Below are positions 25,401 through 36,349 of a stretch of 64,000 nt of DNA, piece after piece. Source of the stretch: Elysia crispata (Eukaryota > Mollusca > Gastropoda > Plakobranchidae). Numbering within the stretch: position 1 is the stretch's first letter; the number at the start of each line of letters is the position of its first letter. A model generated the notes under the pieces. That model had not been told where the DNA came from. It worked only from the letters and a program-made list of their open reading frames with translations, and made no database searches. Made by a program: the position numbers and the translations under genes. The stretch is from contig JAWDGP010001472.1 in assembly GCA_033675545.1 (NCBI GenBank), forward strand, positions 839,001 through 903,000, written 5' to 3'.

Positions 25401-26519
25401 AAAAACCAGTTTACCAAAGTATAAGAGAGCAATATATACATGTATGTATGATTACATCTGACTATAATTATTTTTTGAATCTTTTATTTTTTTTTTAAAT
25501 TCAATTCTTTGTGCTCACTTTTTGTTATAATGCATAAATTTAGAAGTTATGGGTTTTTGAGGATAATATTTTTATTTTCTATGAAGCTGGACTTATCAGG
25601 GCTGAAATGTAAAAACATTTTTTTAAAGTAAAAGTAAATAATAATAATAATAATAATTATAATGATGTTAATGAGGTTTAAAAAAGAAACAAACAGAGAA
25701 AATCAAAATAAAATAATCTCAAGAACTGTGGAACTCATGTATTTTGAAAACTGTTAAGTGGAATCACCACTAAATAAACCATGTACTTCTCTTTTCATAA
25801 TTTCAATCATGGATGTATATGCCTACTTCTATTTGAATTAGGAAAATGCCAGTGTTCAATTTTGAGACAATTTTTAATACAGAGATCAGTCTCACATGTA
25901 TGCTAATTGCTACTGGAAAATGAGAATTTGTAAAGAAAACCTTACTATCTAAGTATCTTGCCCTCTGTCAGTAAGTTTGTCTGCCTGCCTCTCTCTCTTT
26001 TTCTGTCTTCCTGTCTCTCTTACTTTCTTTTCTCTTTACTTTGGTGATATGCAGATACATTTAGAGAGAAAAACGTGAGAAACAGAGAGAGAGGGAGAGA
26101 GAGAGAGAGAGTTGTTGAAAAGCTAGGAATTTCATTAAATTAATTCTGTAGTCATAGTCTGCACGAGTCTGCAACTGTACAGAATCAACAAAGGCATTCA
26201 ACTTTATTTCAAGTAGTTTGATTGCAATTGCAAACCCTTGATAAAGGAATAAAGCTAACATTTCTCTCTCTCTGTGTATAGGTTTATACCATCTTGTAAT
26301 GAAATTCTAATTCATGACTTACTGGTATACGTGACGACGATTAAACTAGCAATGCAAATCCAAAATTTCAAAGCTGTAATATTTACCTACTAATGATTGG
26401 AAGTTATAAAGCTTGCTCTCAAAAGAAGAAAACTTTTTAAATTTTGAGAATCGGTCCAGAAAAAAAAAAAGTTATGAGGATTTAAGTAAGCCAAAAATGT
26501 CTATAGGTGTAAAGAGGAA

Positions 26520-27090
26520 TAAATGGTCCAAAAAATGGACCTTTTTGGTGCTTTGTTTTTTGTTGTGAAGGAAGTTAAAACCTCCTAATTTCTTTATTTA
26601 GCAATATATTTCCATGAAATTTGACAATTTAGTATAATTTTTTATATAGAATCATAATTTGTCAAAGATAATTTTGACAGTTCTGTTTTGAAGGGTCAAT
26701 TTTTGCATAAATTAGCATACATTACCCCCTAATCCAAACTTGCGTTCCTTTATTTAGAACGTAAAACTTCCCTAATTCCCATATTTACCAAGATATTTCA
26801 ATAAAATTTTACAGGCAGAAGTATAATACATGTATCATTTAGTTTCTTACTTCGTTAAAGATATATAGCATTCATATGCATTAGTTAATTTATGCATAAA
26901 TTAGCATATATTACCATTTCATCATTTCATTATGTAATTTCAGAAGTTGCCACCTCCAAAATGTTCTTATCATAAGTATCAAACAAGGTGGTTAAATTGT
27001 AGTTTTGTTTTGTTTCTTAATTTGTTAAAATCAGCATGGTAAGTTTATGCATTTATTACGCTGATGGCATAAATTATCTTCCATTCTACA
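26520..27090. repeat. Degenerate tandem repeat with TGCATAAATTAGCATA motif
   Basis: About 190-bp units recognised by TGCATAAATTAGCATACATTACC at about 26,703 and 26,893 and a weaker third copy near 27,060, each preceded by TATTTAGCAATAT or TTTACCAAGATAT. Two to three diverged copies; no coding potential. Confidence 0.5.
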
Positions 27091-28059
27091 CTTGCTATGT
27101 AGAAATAAGTGCCATAATTTGCGACCCAACCCCTGCAGGTAACGTTAGTCTAGAGCCATCCTTGCACATCTGAATCCATTATTCGTGGAATCTGGGCATC
27201 CATATTTTTCAACAGAAGCTTCTTTATTCATATTGAGGATGTTTAAAAAAAAAAAAGAAAAAAGAAAAAAAAGGAGAAAATACATCTAGAAGCTCGCTTC
27301 AGATACTGAGAGTGAGAGATAATTCAATGTTCATTGAGCGTTTCTTATCCTTCAACTTCCAACGTTCGTGGGACTTGGTACACGTACCTAATTAGAATAG
27401 TAAAAATAGCGTGACTGCTCATGGAATCACCCCAGCCTCAATGAGTTAGTTATTTGAGTTACAATATTGTATTTGGTTACTGAATCAGTCATACAGAACG
27501 CTCATTTCACATTTATTAAAACAGGATTTATCAGATCAGACTCAATGTCCAACCTCCCCGCCAAGAGCTAGATCTAGATCTCACACGAATAGTTAGAAAC
27601 CATTAATTAAATATTTTATAAGCTAACTTGGTAGATAAGATGTTATCTTCATTCGAAAAGCATACTAAAGAAACAAAAACTCTTTATAGATGTACAGGCA
27701 ACTGCAAATGTACCATTTATTTTTTTTTTCCTTAAAAGAAAACAAACTATTCGTTTTAAAAGCAGAGAAGTCCCCATATTATAGATGCGCTAATGGATTA
27801 TTTTAAACTGAATACTATAGGGGGTATAAAGTAAGTCAACATAGTACTCCAAGTGCTTTGAGTAAAAATTGTTTGAGGGAAAGTCATGTTTCTAAAGTGC
27901 TACAAATTTATTAAAAATAGAATGAATACTTTATGTTTTAATATCATTTTTACATTTCAAAATCCAATAGCTATCTATTTTATTTACGTAGATCTACCCT
28001 AAACACCCCTTTGCAAGCCATTATTAGAATAATGACAATCCAATAAGATAAACTCACCT

Positions 28060-28590
28060 AACCTAGTTCACATGCTCTCGACCAATGAGAGAAGCGCTCT
28101 TAGCCATGTGACGTCACAAACCAAACGTCAGTTTGTGCGCTATACCAAAGGCTTAGCAGGCCGGCTCGTCTTGAATGTCAAGTGTCATTATTTTGAGAGG
28201 GTGGGTGTCTTTCAAAGACGAATACGAGCAAATACGCGGGCAAAAAGTAATGTAAGTAGGTAAAAATTGCACAAGAGATGTTAAAAAATTATCTGTCCAG
28301 CGACGAAATGCGTAGTCCCAGTAGTTTTAGAGAGCAGCGAACGAAAAGAAAAAACTCGTTCAGAAACAACACTTCCAGACGGCCGATCAATACCGTTTTA
28401 CCGCAGAAGTATAGAAGAATATCTTTTCTGATTGTACACCAAGTTTCATCGCAATAAGTTATAAAATGACGCTGTAGTTACATTTATAAAACGCCAACCG
28501 TTGCTTACTCGCCGTCCATTTTTTCGCCTAGGTCTACAGGCCGCAGCGCACTGAATTTTAGCTAGAGTTGTCTAGCCTGCGGACGTCGGA
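28060..28590. promoter_or_regulatory. CpG-richer region with CCAAT and CRE-type sites
   Basis: In otherwise AT-rich DNA this stretch is enriched in CG dinucleotides. It carries CCAAT at 28,082 and a perfect palindromic GTGACGTCAC (full CRE) at 28,109-28,118, a spacing common in animal promoters. An open frame from 28,072 runs to 28,263 with possible donor GTAAGT near 28,251. No protein family is recognised, so the gene it might serve is unknown. Confidence 0.35.
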
Positions 28591-28623
28591 TTGGCATTGC
28601 TAATTAAACTTAAACTACCGTAC

Positions 28624-29140
28624 ATGTATGTTAAGTCTATTCATCATTCACCACTTCCAAATTCCTATATTCTGCAGATCATGTTCGCAAAACATAAAAC
28701 TTGCAATCCTTTTTTTTTTGTTACTACACTTGACAAGATCGAATTTTCAATCTAGGTCTAAGTCTAGGCTAGTCTACATTTCAGATCACTTCTATAGATC
28801 TAAGACTTCAGTAACTGAACTCATAGTATTGTCAACAGATTTTGTTTCCTTTCCATCCTTTTTTTTATTATTATTTAACCATTCACTAACAATTGATCAT
28901 TTTCCATTAATTGCAGCTGAGTAATAAAAAGGCATCAGATTTTATTCAACTCTTTTCTAATCTAGATCTAAATTTATTACAAAGTATATTTAAAGAATAC
29001 AAAAAAGTGCATTAAGTCTGTCTTGCAAACGCTCCCAAAGCCACCATATTGGGAGAGAAAAAAAATTCCTCGGTTACCAAAAGGATTGGAAAGTGTTCGT
29101 CACCTAAGTCCATTAAAGGGATCGTAAAAATTTTACGGAG
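28624..29140. other. No gene recognised
   Basis: AT-rich stretch with TCTAGATC-type words. The small open frame at 28,628-28,924 is low in complexity and has no recognisable family. Confidence 0.4.
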
Positions 29141-29149
29141 GCCTGAACC

Positions 29150-29325
29150 TATCGTTACCTTGATCGTTAGCTCTCTTTAAAAATTCCCCTCTAACAATAA
29201 CCTAACGACCTGTCGTTAGAGAAAATTTGCCTTTTGAATGCGTCGTTAAATTAACGCATGCGTTAGCCAGTTAACGACAACCTAACGATAGCGTTAAATT
29301 CTTTTGAATACGGGCACTAGATCTA
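29150..29325. repeat. MITE-like repeat (TTAACG-rich)
   Basis: About 175 bp dense in CGTTA/TAACG words, partly self-complementary (TTAACGCATGCGTTA near 29,253), ending TTTTGAATACGGGC. Inverted relative of the sequence at 22,085-22,260. Confidence 0.5.
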
Positions 29326-30189
29326 GATTTAGCTCAATAAAATTTTCTTGAAATACTTGCCTTGCTTTGCAGAAACCTGATCACTGATCTAGATCTAGAT
29401 CTATATCTAGATTATAATCTATAAAATCAAGATCTGGATAGCGATAGATTTATATCGTGATTCTCCCAGTCCCTTTAAGCGTCCACCATGTCCACAAGAT
29501 GTGGTTTCCAAGTGTAACACTGATGGCGGGAACCAGACTCTTTAGTTTTGAAAAAACATTTCAACCCCCTTGTGGGTACATCATGGAGATAATGAATAAG
29601 TAACTGGAGACCAAAGTTCCTTCTATGGGTTTGCAAGAGGTGCAGCACCAATATGGCGCTGGTTCTAGGGCAGCCAAGCCGATTGCTCAGGCGCTGTGAG
29701 AAGGAGACTGTAATGCATTTCTCTACATTTTAAGAGCTACAGACTGTGAACGTCTTGTTGCGATGTGAACATGATCGATTCTAAAAAAAAAAAAAAAAAA
29801 ACGAAATCAAGGCCTGTATTAATAGATTCAAAACTGGGCCCAACTCGATTAACTGTTAGAATGCAAAGGGGGTTTAAGTAAAATGAAAAAGCGGGGAAAT
29901 TATACGAACAGAACTTGGTAGATGTTGATGGACTGAAGCTTTACATTTCTAATTAGGTTATGATTCGTTGAGAATAGCCATGTTTCGCAGACTGAGTTAC
30001 GTACCGTAAGCATGAGTCATAATGTAATAAACACTTGGTTTCCCTAGTGACGTGTGCAAATCGGCCAGTATTGTTTACATCGGAAGCCACAAGCGAGCGT
30101 TACGCCTGGTCAGCCTGGCCAGTGAAATCTGCTGCTGCCTCGGACCATATGATTGTTATGTAATGTACCTGTGTGAGCATGCAGTGGAG

Positions 30190-30190
<1 letters not shown>

Positions 30191-30267
<77 letters not shown>
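30191..30267. repeat. (ATT)n microsatellite
   Basis: About 77 bp of ATT repeats, about 35 bp upstream of a (GA)n tract; together they create long artificial open frames. Confidence 0.97.
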
Positions 30268-30302
30268 CATTATGATATTACAAGCGTGGTTTGTACAATG
30301 CT

Positions 30303-30303
<1 letters not shown>

Positions 30304-30360
<57 letters not shown>
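30304..30360. repeat. (GA)n microsatellite
   Basis: About 57 bp of GA repeats. Confidence 0.97.
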
Positions 30361-30363
<3 letters not shown>

Positions 30364-30628
30364 GAAATGAAGAGAAGAAAGGATAATTACGTGAGAAAGA
30401 ACGGCTATAATTTGAAGTGAAAACGGAAATTATAAAAAAAGACGCACGAAAAATCTGATCTTTGAGCGGAACGTTCGTTTCCAACAAAAAGAAATCACAT
30501 TCCCTATTATTTGTGATGTCACTAGTCTATACAGACGAAACCAATTTTTACACGAAACGTTTAAATTTAATTGTAAATGCGTGCTCTTTGTCTATACAAG
30601 TCCAGGTTGGGTGATTGTTTACACCTTA

Positions 30629-30693
30629 AGTTATTTTATTTCATCTCTCACTCGTGCATACAATGCACGAGTGAGAGATGGAATAAAATAACT
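30629..30693. repeat. Near-perfect 31-bp inverted repeat (hairpin, 3-nt loop)
   Basis: Arms 30,629-30,659 and 30,663-30,693 are complementary with one mismatch (which would be a G-U pair in RNA) around the trinucleotide ACA. The loop is too tight for a standard microRNA precursor. No similar copy was noticed elsewhere. Confidence 0.9.
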
Positions 30694-30884
30694 GAAAGCT
30701 ATTGTGGGAGGGGCGGGGATGGCCCGGTAGCTTTCAATGCTCAACGACAGAACTTAGGGTTCTTATTTTGGATGGTTACGTGTTCTTTCACTTTCTATCT
30801 TCTCATCTCTCATAGAATGAAGGCAGGGGGCAGTGTCTATAGTTTTATTCATTCATTCATAAAAGGCAAATGCTCAAGAAGGTA

Positions 30885-30958
30885 CAGGAAGGCTCAGGAA
30901 GGCTCAGGAAGACTACGGAAGGCTCCGAAAGGCTCCGCAAGGCTCCGGAAGGCTCCTG
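30885..30958. repeat. 10-bp minisatellite (AAGGCTCCGG-like)
   Basis: About seven tandem copies of AGGAAGGCTC/CGGAAGGCTC, slightly degenerate. Confidence 0.85.
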
Positions 30959-31227
30959 AGATGAACATTAAACACAGACATAAGCAATGAATCTTAACAT
31001 ATTCACATGATAATGAAATCAGTTGCGACATAGTTGTACTATCTTCGTGATGTTTAGAAATGCCATACGACTCAGTGAAACAAATTACTGCAAGGAATAT
31101 AATGGATAATATTAATACAACATAACAGGACTCATTCCTCCACTAATGTATGGAATTATACACTGATAAATAGGCGGACGTAAATTGGTAAGTAGGTTAG
31201 TGAATATACTATTTTTCCGTCTCTTAC

Positions 31228-31231
<4 letters not shown>

Positions 31232-31292
<61 letters not shown>
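31232..31292. repeat. (CT)n microsatellite
   Basis: About 60 bp of CT repeats. Confidence 0.97.
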
Positions 31293-31295
<3 letters not shown>

Positions 31296-32185
31296 TTACC
31301 TATCTATCCATCTAATGCCTGTATTTTATATACAAAATACAGCGCGTTACCGGTTCAAGAATGAAACTCGGTCTCTTTCTACTTCTCGATCTAATATCAG
31401 TTTCCAGGGCACCTCAAGCCACGAGAATGAGCAAAACAATATAAAATGCTTAACCTCAAAGTCAGAACTTCATCGACTGTTTTACTAACAAATCAAACTA
31501 TAACGGAATATTCTTATAGACTTTTAATCAAATATATTAAAGCCAATAGTTCGCATAAATGTCGAATGATCTCCTCCAGAGTTTGGATTAGCATCCTATT
31601 GATATATGCAATGAATTATCTAAATACAAAGATTCTACCAGATCTAGATCACTAAGTGTGCTACATTACATATTTGGACATACCCCCAGCACCGACTGCC
31701 TCTGCATGTTGGTCAAACTGACGGTCGTTCGTTCGATGGTCGAATGTAAAGTTAGTTTGAGAGATACCCCTTTTTATGTAATTTACGGAGGGCGTACTAC
31801 GTGTTGGACTCCACTCTAAAATTAGTATATGATGCACAATTTAATTGCGGGCGTCATTGGTGACTCATATGGAAGGATGGGGACTTGGGACCAATTCTAG
31901 CATTGTCTTCAGGTGGGTACGATCCTCCTACTGCGTAACTGAGCTGATTCATTCGGTTTTGACGTCGGGGATTTCCCAAGCGTTTCCGCTCCCACTCTTG
32001 CACACGTTGACTCATTGTTGCTGGGGATCATTGAGTACAACTTTATACCTTTACCTCAAGACTTAATGACGAGAAAAGGTGGACTTAAAGAAGGGGAATT
32101 AACGGAGGAATAAAGCGATTAATAAAACTATTAACTATGAAATACTATTATCATTGTTTTATCAATAGCCCAAAGGTACATATCC

Positions 32186-32189
<4 letters not shown>

Positions 32190-32259
<70 letters not shown>
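32190..32259. repeat. (AT)n microsatellite
   Basis: About 70 bp of AT repeats. A second (TA)n tract of about 38 bp is at 34,345-34,382. Confidence 0.97.
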
Positions 32260-32262
<3 letters not shown>

Positions 32263-34339
32263 GGACGAGTTTTAGTACCTTGACTCGGTCTTCTTTTTTT
32301 TTTAGGATTGCTTGCTATCCATATTCCTTTGAAAGAACAGGTACCGCAACTATGTCAGGGGAAACTGATATGCTTTAGGGTGTAATCCATTCGTGCTTCT
32401 CGAGAGCGAGAGAACCCTTAAGTTATGCACGCTGTCATCTGACCAGACAAACAAAAGCAGCATTCTAGTTAGGCACTGAGCTGTTACGCACTGCATCCTT
32501 TGCGGCGAGTTGTAGGTCTGGTCTTAGAGAAAGTTCTTTTTTTAATTGTAGGGCTAGCCTCTGTGGTGGTGTCGGTACTGATGCTATCACATCACAGACG
32601 CTAATAGAGACGCGGTTACAGGAGATAAATGACTTCGAACTTCCTGTAAACGATAGTTTTGCATCGGAGGAGACTCTCCCACGGTGTCAGTTTCGATGTT
32701 TGACACTGATAAGGTTTAGTTTGAGTCTATGTCTGTCTTAGAACTTATAATACATATATTGTTTGAGATTTGCACGAGTGAAAGGTTGTTCGGTGTACAT
32801 GTGGTTACTACGATATCGTCTTTGTAAGTTGAGAAGATTTCTATCTAGCGTGGTTGTCAATGAGTGAGCGATGTTACGAGGTAAATTCGGTACTTTCAAA
32901 TTAATTTTGTATCTCCTCACTCATTAAAGTAGACAGGTAGGGAGATTCCTATCTCTCCGATCGGGGATCTTTAGAAAATCTTTGTTCGGAAAAACTATAT
33001 ATGTAGAGCAGTTTTCGTAGCTCCTCATCTGGATTCGAGAGGCTGAGCTGCGCGTACACGAGAGAGTCTGACGTTAAACGTTTGCCTGAACCTTTGACGT
33101 TGATATTTGACCAGCCATTGCTTTGATATTGGAAGTGAGTATAACATCTGTATCGCTGTTTCATATATTGATTGTTGATCCCAGAGATTAGATCTAAGCC
33201 TTTGTGCATAATTGATGAGCTTTAATAGAACTACTACTTTTGTAATTACTCGCAAAGTATAATAGTGGTGGCAAGGAGTAATGGCTTGTTACCCGTTCTA
33301 TAGATTTAAAGTTGTACTACAGAGCTTTAGTTAATCCGATAGATATAAAGAATGGTCTAGGTACTCTATGTTTATGTAAAATAACAGAGCAGAAATATAA
33401 CGGTAACGTAACGGTTGTCGCCCATACTATCTGTTTATAGGCGTAACTTTCGGTGCGGTGATGATATGATTTATAGACCGTGACATGCTTAATAATAATA
33501 CATGTAAACTTCAGTAGTTGCGATATATAAAATTGAATCGTAATTATTGTCGAAGGATGATGTACATGTAAAGTTGGCAGTGTAATGCATTTTGTTATTG
33601 GAATGTACGCTAATTTGAGTACAGACTATGATTAAAGTTTGATAGCGGTTGTAATGATCTTACTAGATGGGTAATGTTGGATCATCACTTTGTTGAGTGG
33701 CTAATCGCTAAAGTTATATTTTGCATGCATGTATTTGTATGAGATTGCGTGTATTACACGGTGGTTTTGTAATTTTCTTTCAGCGGCTGTATGAGAGCTA
33801 CTGACTGGGCTTTTAAGTTTGGGTTTTTCAGTTTTAGTTTTTTTGAAAAGTTGGGTTTTAGTCCTTATTTTTAGTTTGGTTTTAATTGGGTTCAAGTTTC
33901 TCACTGGACAAGTTATTTTTTGTATCTTAAGTTTGTTTTGTCGACTGCAATAAAAGAAACGATAAAAACTTACATCAGAACAGTTTTTATTTCCTGCACA
34001 CTTATCTGTCGTGCTTTACCACTAGCCACATTACTCATACTTTGTCATATCTGGTAGCTTAGATGGAATACGCTAAGTTCACCTTTATTACTAAACGAAT
34101 TCCTGGCGTTGTCGGATAACTTACACTTTCACACAAAACATTTCATCATTTATCAGACCGAACCTGTAGAGTGAAGAGACAAACTTTATTGAGTAGGGAG
34201 TAGTCATAAAGCTACCATTGGACACTTTTTGCAGGATTGTTAATGGTATCTATAGCCTATAGTGTGTCGGGTCACTACTAGTACCACTACCACACACACC
34301 CTCACGAGTCACACGAGATATTCCTTTTTTTTTTTAAGG

Positions 34340-34385
<46 letters not shown>

Positions 34386-35660
34386 AGATCTATATATATA
34401 GTTGTGCCGTTTTTATTCTATAATTTCTAGATACTTATCGAGTGCTTGAGCATCCGCTATGGATGCTCTTGGAGCTCAGATTGTTCTTGTAAGTGGCGTA
34501 CAACACCGTTTTTTTTTAGATGAATGATACACTATGTTTTTCTTTTGATTCACCTCAATTCTGGAACCTTCCGCAAGAGCTTAACTATCAAACTTTCCGA
34601 TGTCAGCAACACACCTGAACTGCATCGAATTTGGTATAAAACTTTACGACATCTCATAGCTTGCTGTGTTCTCTTGTTGCTCACTATCATACTCAGCAAC
34701 TTGCACTATACAAGCATCTCGTTAATCTCCTCAGCAGCTTTAGCAAAAATCCAAATAAAGCAAGAACATTTTTATTTCTTTGCGTTCTTTATCAACAAGC
34801 GAAAATTTCCTGGAATATTTTAGCCCGGAACAAGATAAAGACTCTGCAAGACAAGAACGACGTTTACATCAAGACATTCTAATCCAATCCAAAATTTATG
34901 CCTTAGCCATTTCGAACTACACCAAATGTATCAGGCTTTAGATGCGTGGAAGAATCGGCAACCACCCCGCTCCTTCTCTCGCTTTAATAATGCAACTACT
35001 GAATCCACCATTTGTGCCACTACTTTGGCCAGACCAACATACCCTCCCGGACTGATGAACCGACAACGGGATGGACAAAATATAAAGCCACGTCTCAATC
35101 ACATACCGGAAACATCACCCATTTTCAATAGAGATTCTAATAATATTTTTGTAACTTGCAATGAGAGTCCTAAATCTGCGGGCATGACCCTATCTGACTC
35201 TTGTCGTTTGCTTCTGAACTACAAATGAAACACCCATGTTTTGAGTGATGGTACAAGAGGTAAGACCGGAGAGATTGATATTCAGCTTCTTTCAAAGAGT
35301 AGGTGACCCTTGGATCTTGCAGCGCTGAAAGACAATATGTCAGATGCATAGATTAGGCTAAAGTACTGTGGTAGGAAAGAGGAGTGTCACCCTTAAGACC
35401 TGAACATGCTCCCTAGAAAATCAGAGGAAAATTAAAAATGAAAACTTTCTATCCAAAAATTGAAGCTCATAATTACGTACAGAATGAGAATCCAGTACTA
35501 AAATTTCGTGTGCAATGGATTTAAATATACAACGGGAGTCAACATGAAGGGTTATATGAAAATATCCTAAAATCTGTTTTGTTTTAATCACACAGTGTTT
35601 GTTAAATGATGCATTTTTTGTCAAAGAAACAAAATCTGTTATTCACAAAAACGTATTGAC
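32260..35660. other. No gene recognised; possible decayed coding stretch at 34.5-35.2 kb
   Basis: Mostly featureless. About 34,524-35,228 on the plus strand is less AT-biased and shows overlapping open stretches in several frames (for example SNTPELHRIWYKTLRHLIAC and YQALDAWKNRQPPRSFSRF), as in a frameshifted old coding sequence. I cannot assign a family. Confidence 0.35.
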
Positions 35661-35664
35661 GAAG

Positions 35665-36345
35665 ACATAGATCTTATTAGGACGTGGAGCTGCAACGCTA
35701 TAGGCAACCTGAGCCTTGATAGGACGTAGAGTTTTAATACTATAGACAACCTGAGCCTGGTAGGATGTGGAGTTGTAACACTGCAGGCAACCTGAGCCTT
35801 GGTTGGACGTGGAGTTGTAACACTGTAGACAACCTGAGTCTTGTTAGGAGGTGGAGATGTAATACTTATAGGCAACCTGAGCCTTGGTAGGACGTCAAGT
35901 TGTTATACTATAGGCAACCTGAGCCTGGTAGGAGGTGGGGTTGTAACACTATAGACAACCTGAGCCTTTGTAGGAGGTGGAGCTGTAATATTATGTGTGT
36001 GTACGAAAAAAGTGTTTTTCGTACATGCAGAATTGGGGTCCGAGTGTATGTAGATGTGGTATGTTTTTCTTACATGCAGAATTGGGGTCCGAGTGTATGT
36101 AGATGTGGTATGTTTTTCGTGCTAGGTGTTCCAGAACCAGCCTTATATATACTACTACTTAGACAACCTGACCCTTGGTAGGAGGTGGAGTTGTAACACT
36201 GCAGGCAACCTGAGCCTTGGTTGGACGGGGAGTTTTAATACTATAGGCAACCTGAGCCTTGGTAGGACGTGGAGTTGTAACGCTGTAGGCAACCCGAGCC
36301 TTGTTAGGAGGTTGAGTTGTTATACTATAGGCAACCTATACATCA
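35665..36345. repeat. 43-bp minisatellite around a foreign insert
   Basis: About ten copies of a unit of roughly 43 bp with the pattern GGTAGGACGTGGAGTTGTAA then CACTATAGGCAACCTGAGCCTT. The array is interrupted at about 35,990-36,145 by sequence related to the terminal inverted repeats of the 45-61 kb element, then resumes. Confidence 0.85.
35990..36145 (-). mobile_element. Solo fragment of a Polinton-like terminal repeat
   Basis: The reverse complement contains CAATTCTGCATGTACGAAAA, ACACTTTTTTCGTACAC and ACATACCACATCTACATACA, the same words in the same order as the inner left terminal repeat at 45,190-45,310. Two tandem subunits of about 52 bp are visible. This is a remnant of another, diverged copy of the element family. 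Confidence 0.7.
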
Positions 36346-36349
36346 ATGA

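Noticed and set aside
30052..30487. Open frames rich in Tyr/Ile and Arg-Glu or Ser-Leu
   Set aside because: They only translate the (ATT)n and (GA)n microsatellites.
30629..30693. microRNA precursor
   Set aside because: The loop of 3 nt is too small and the stem is almost perfectly paired throughout, unlike animal pre-miRNAs.
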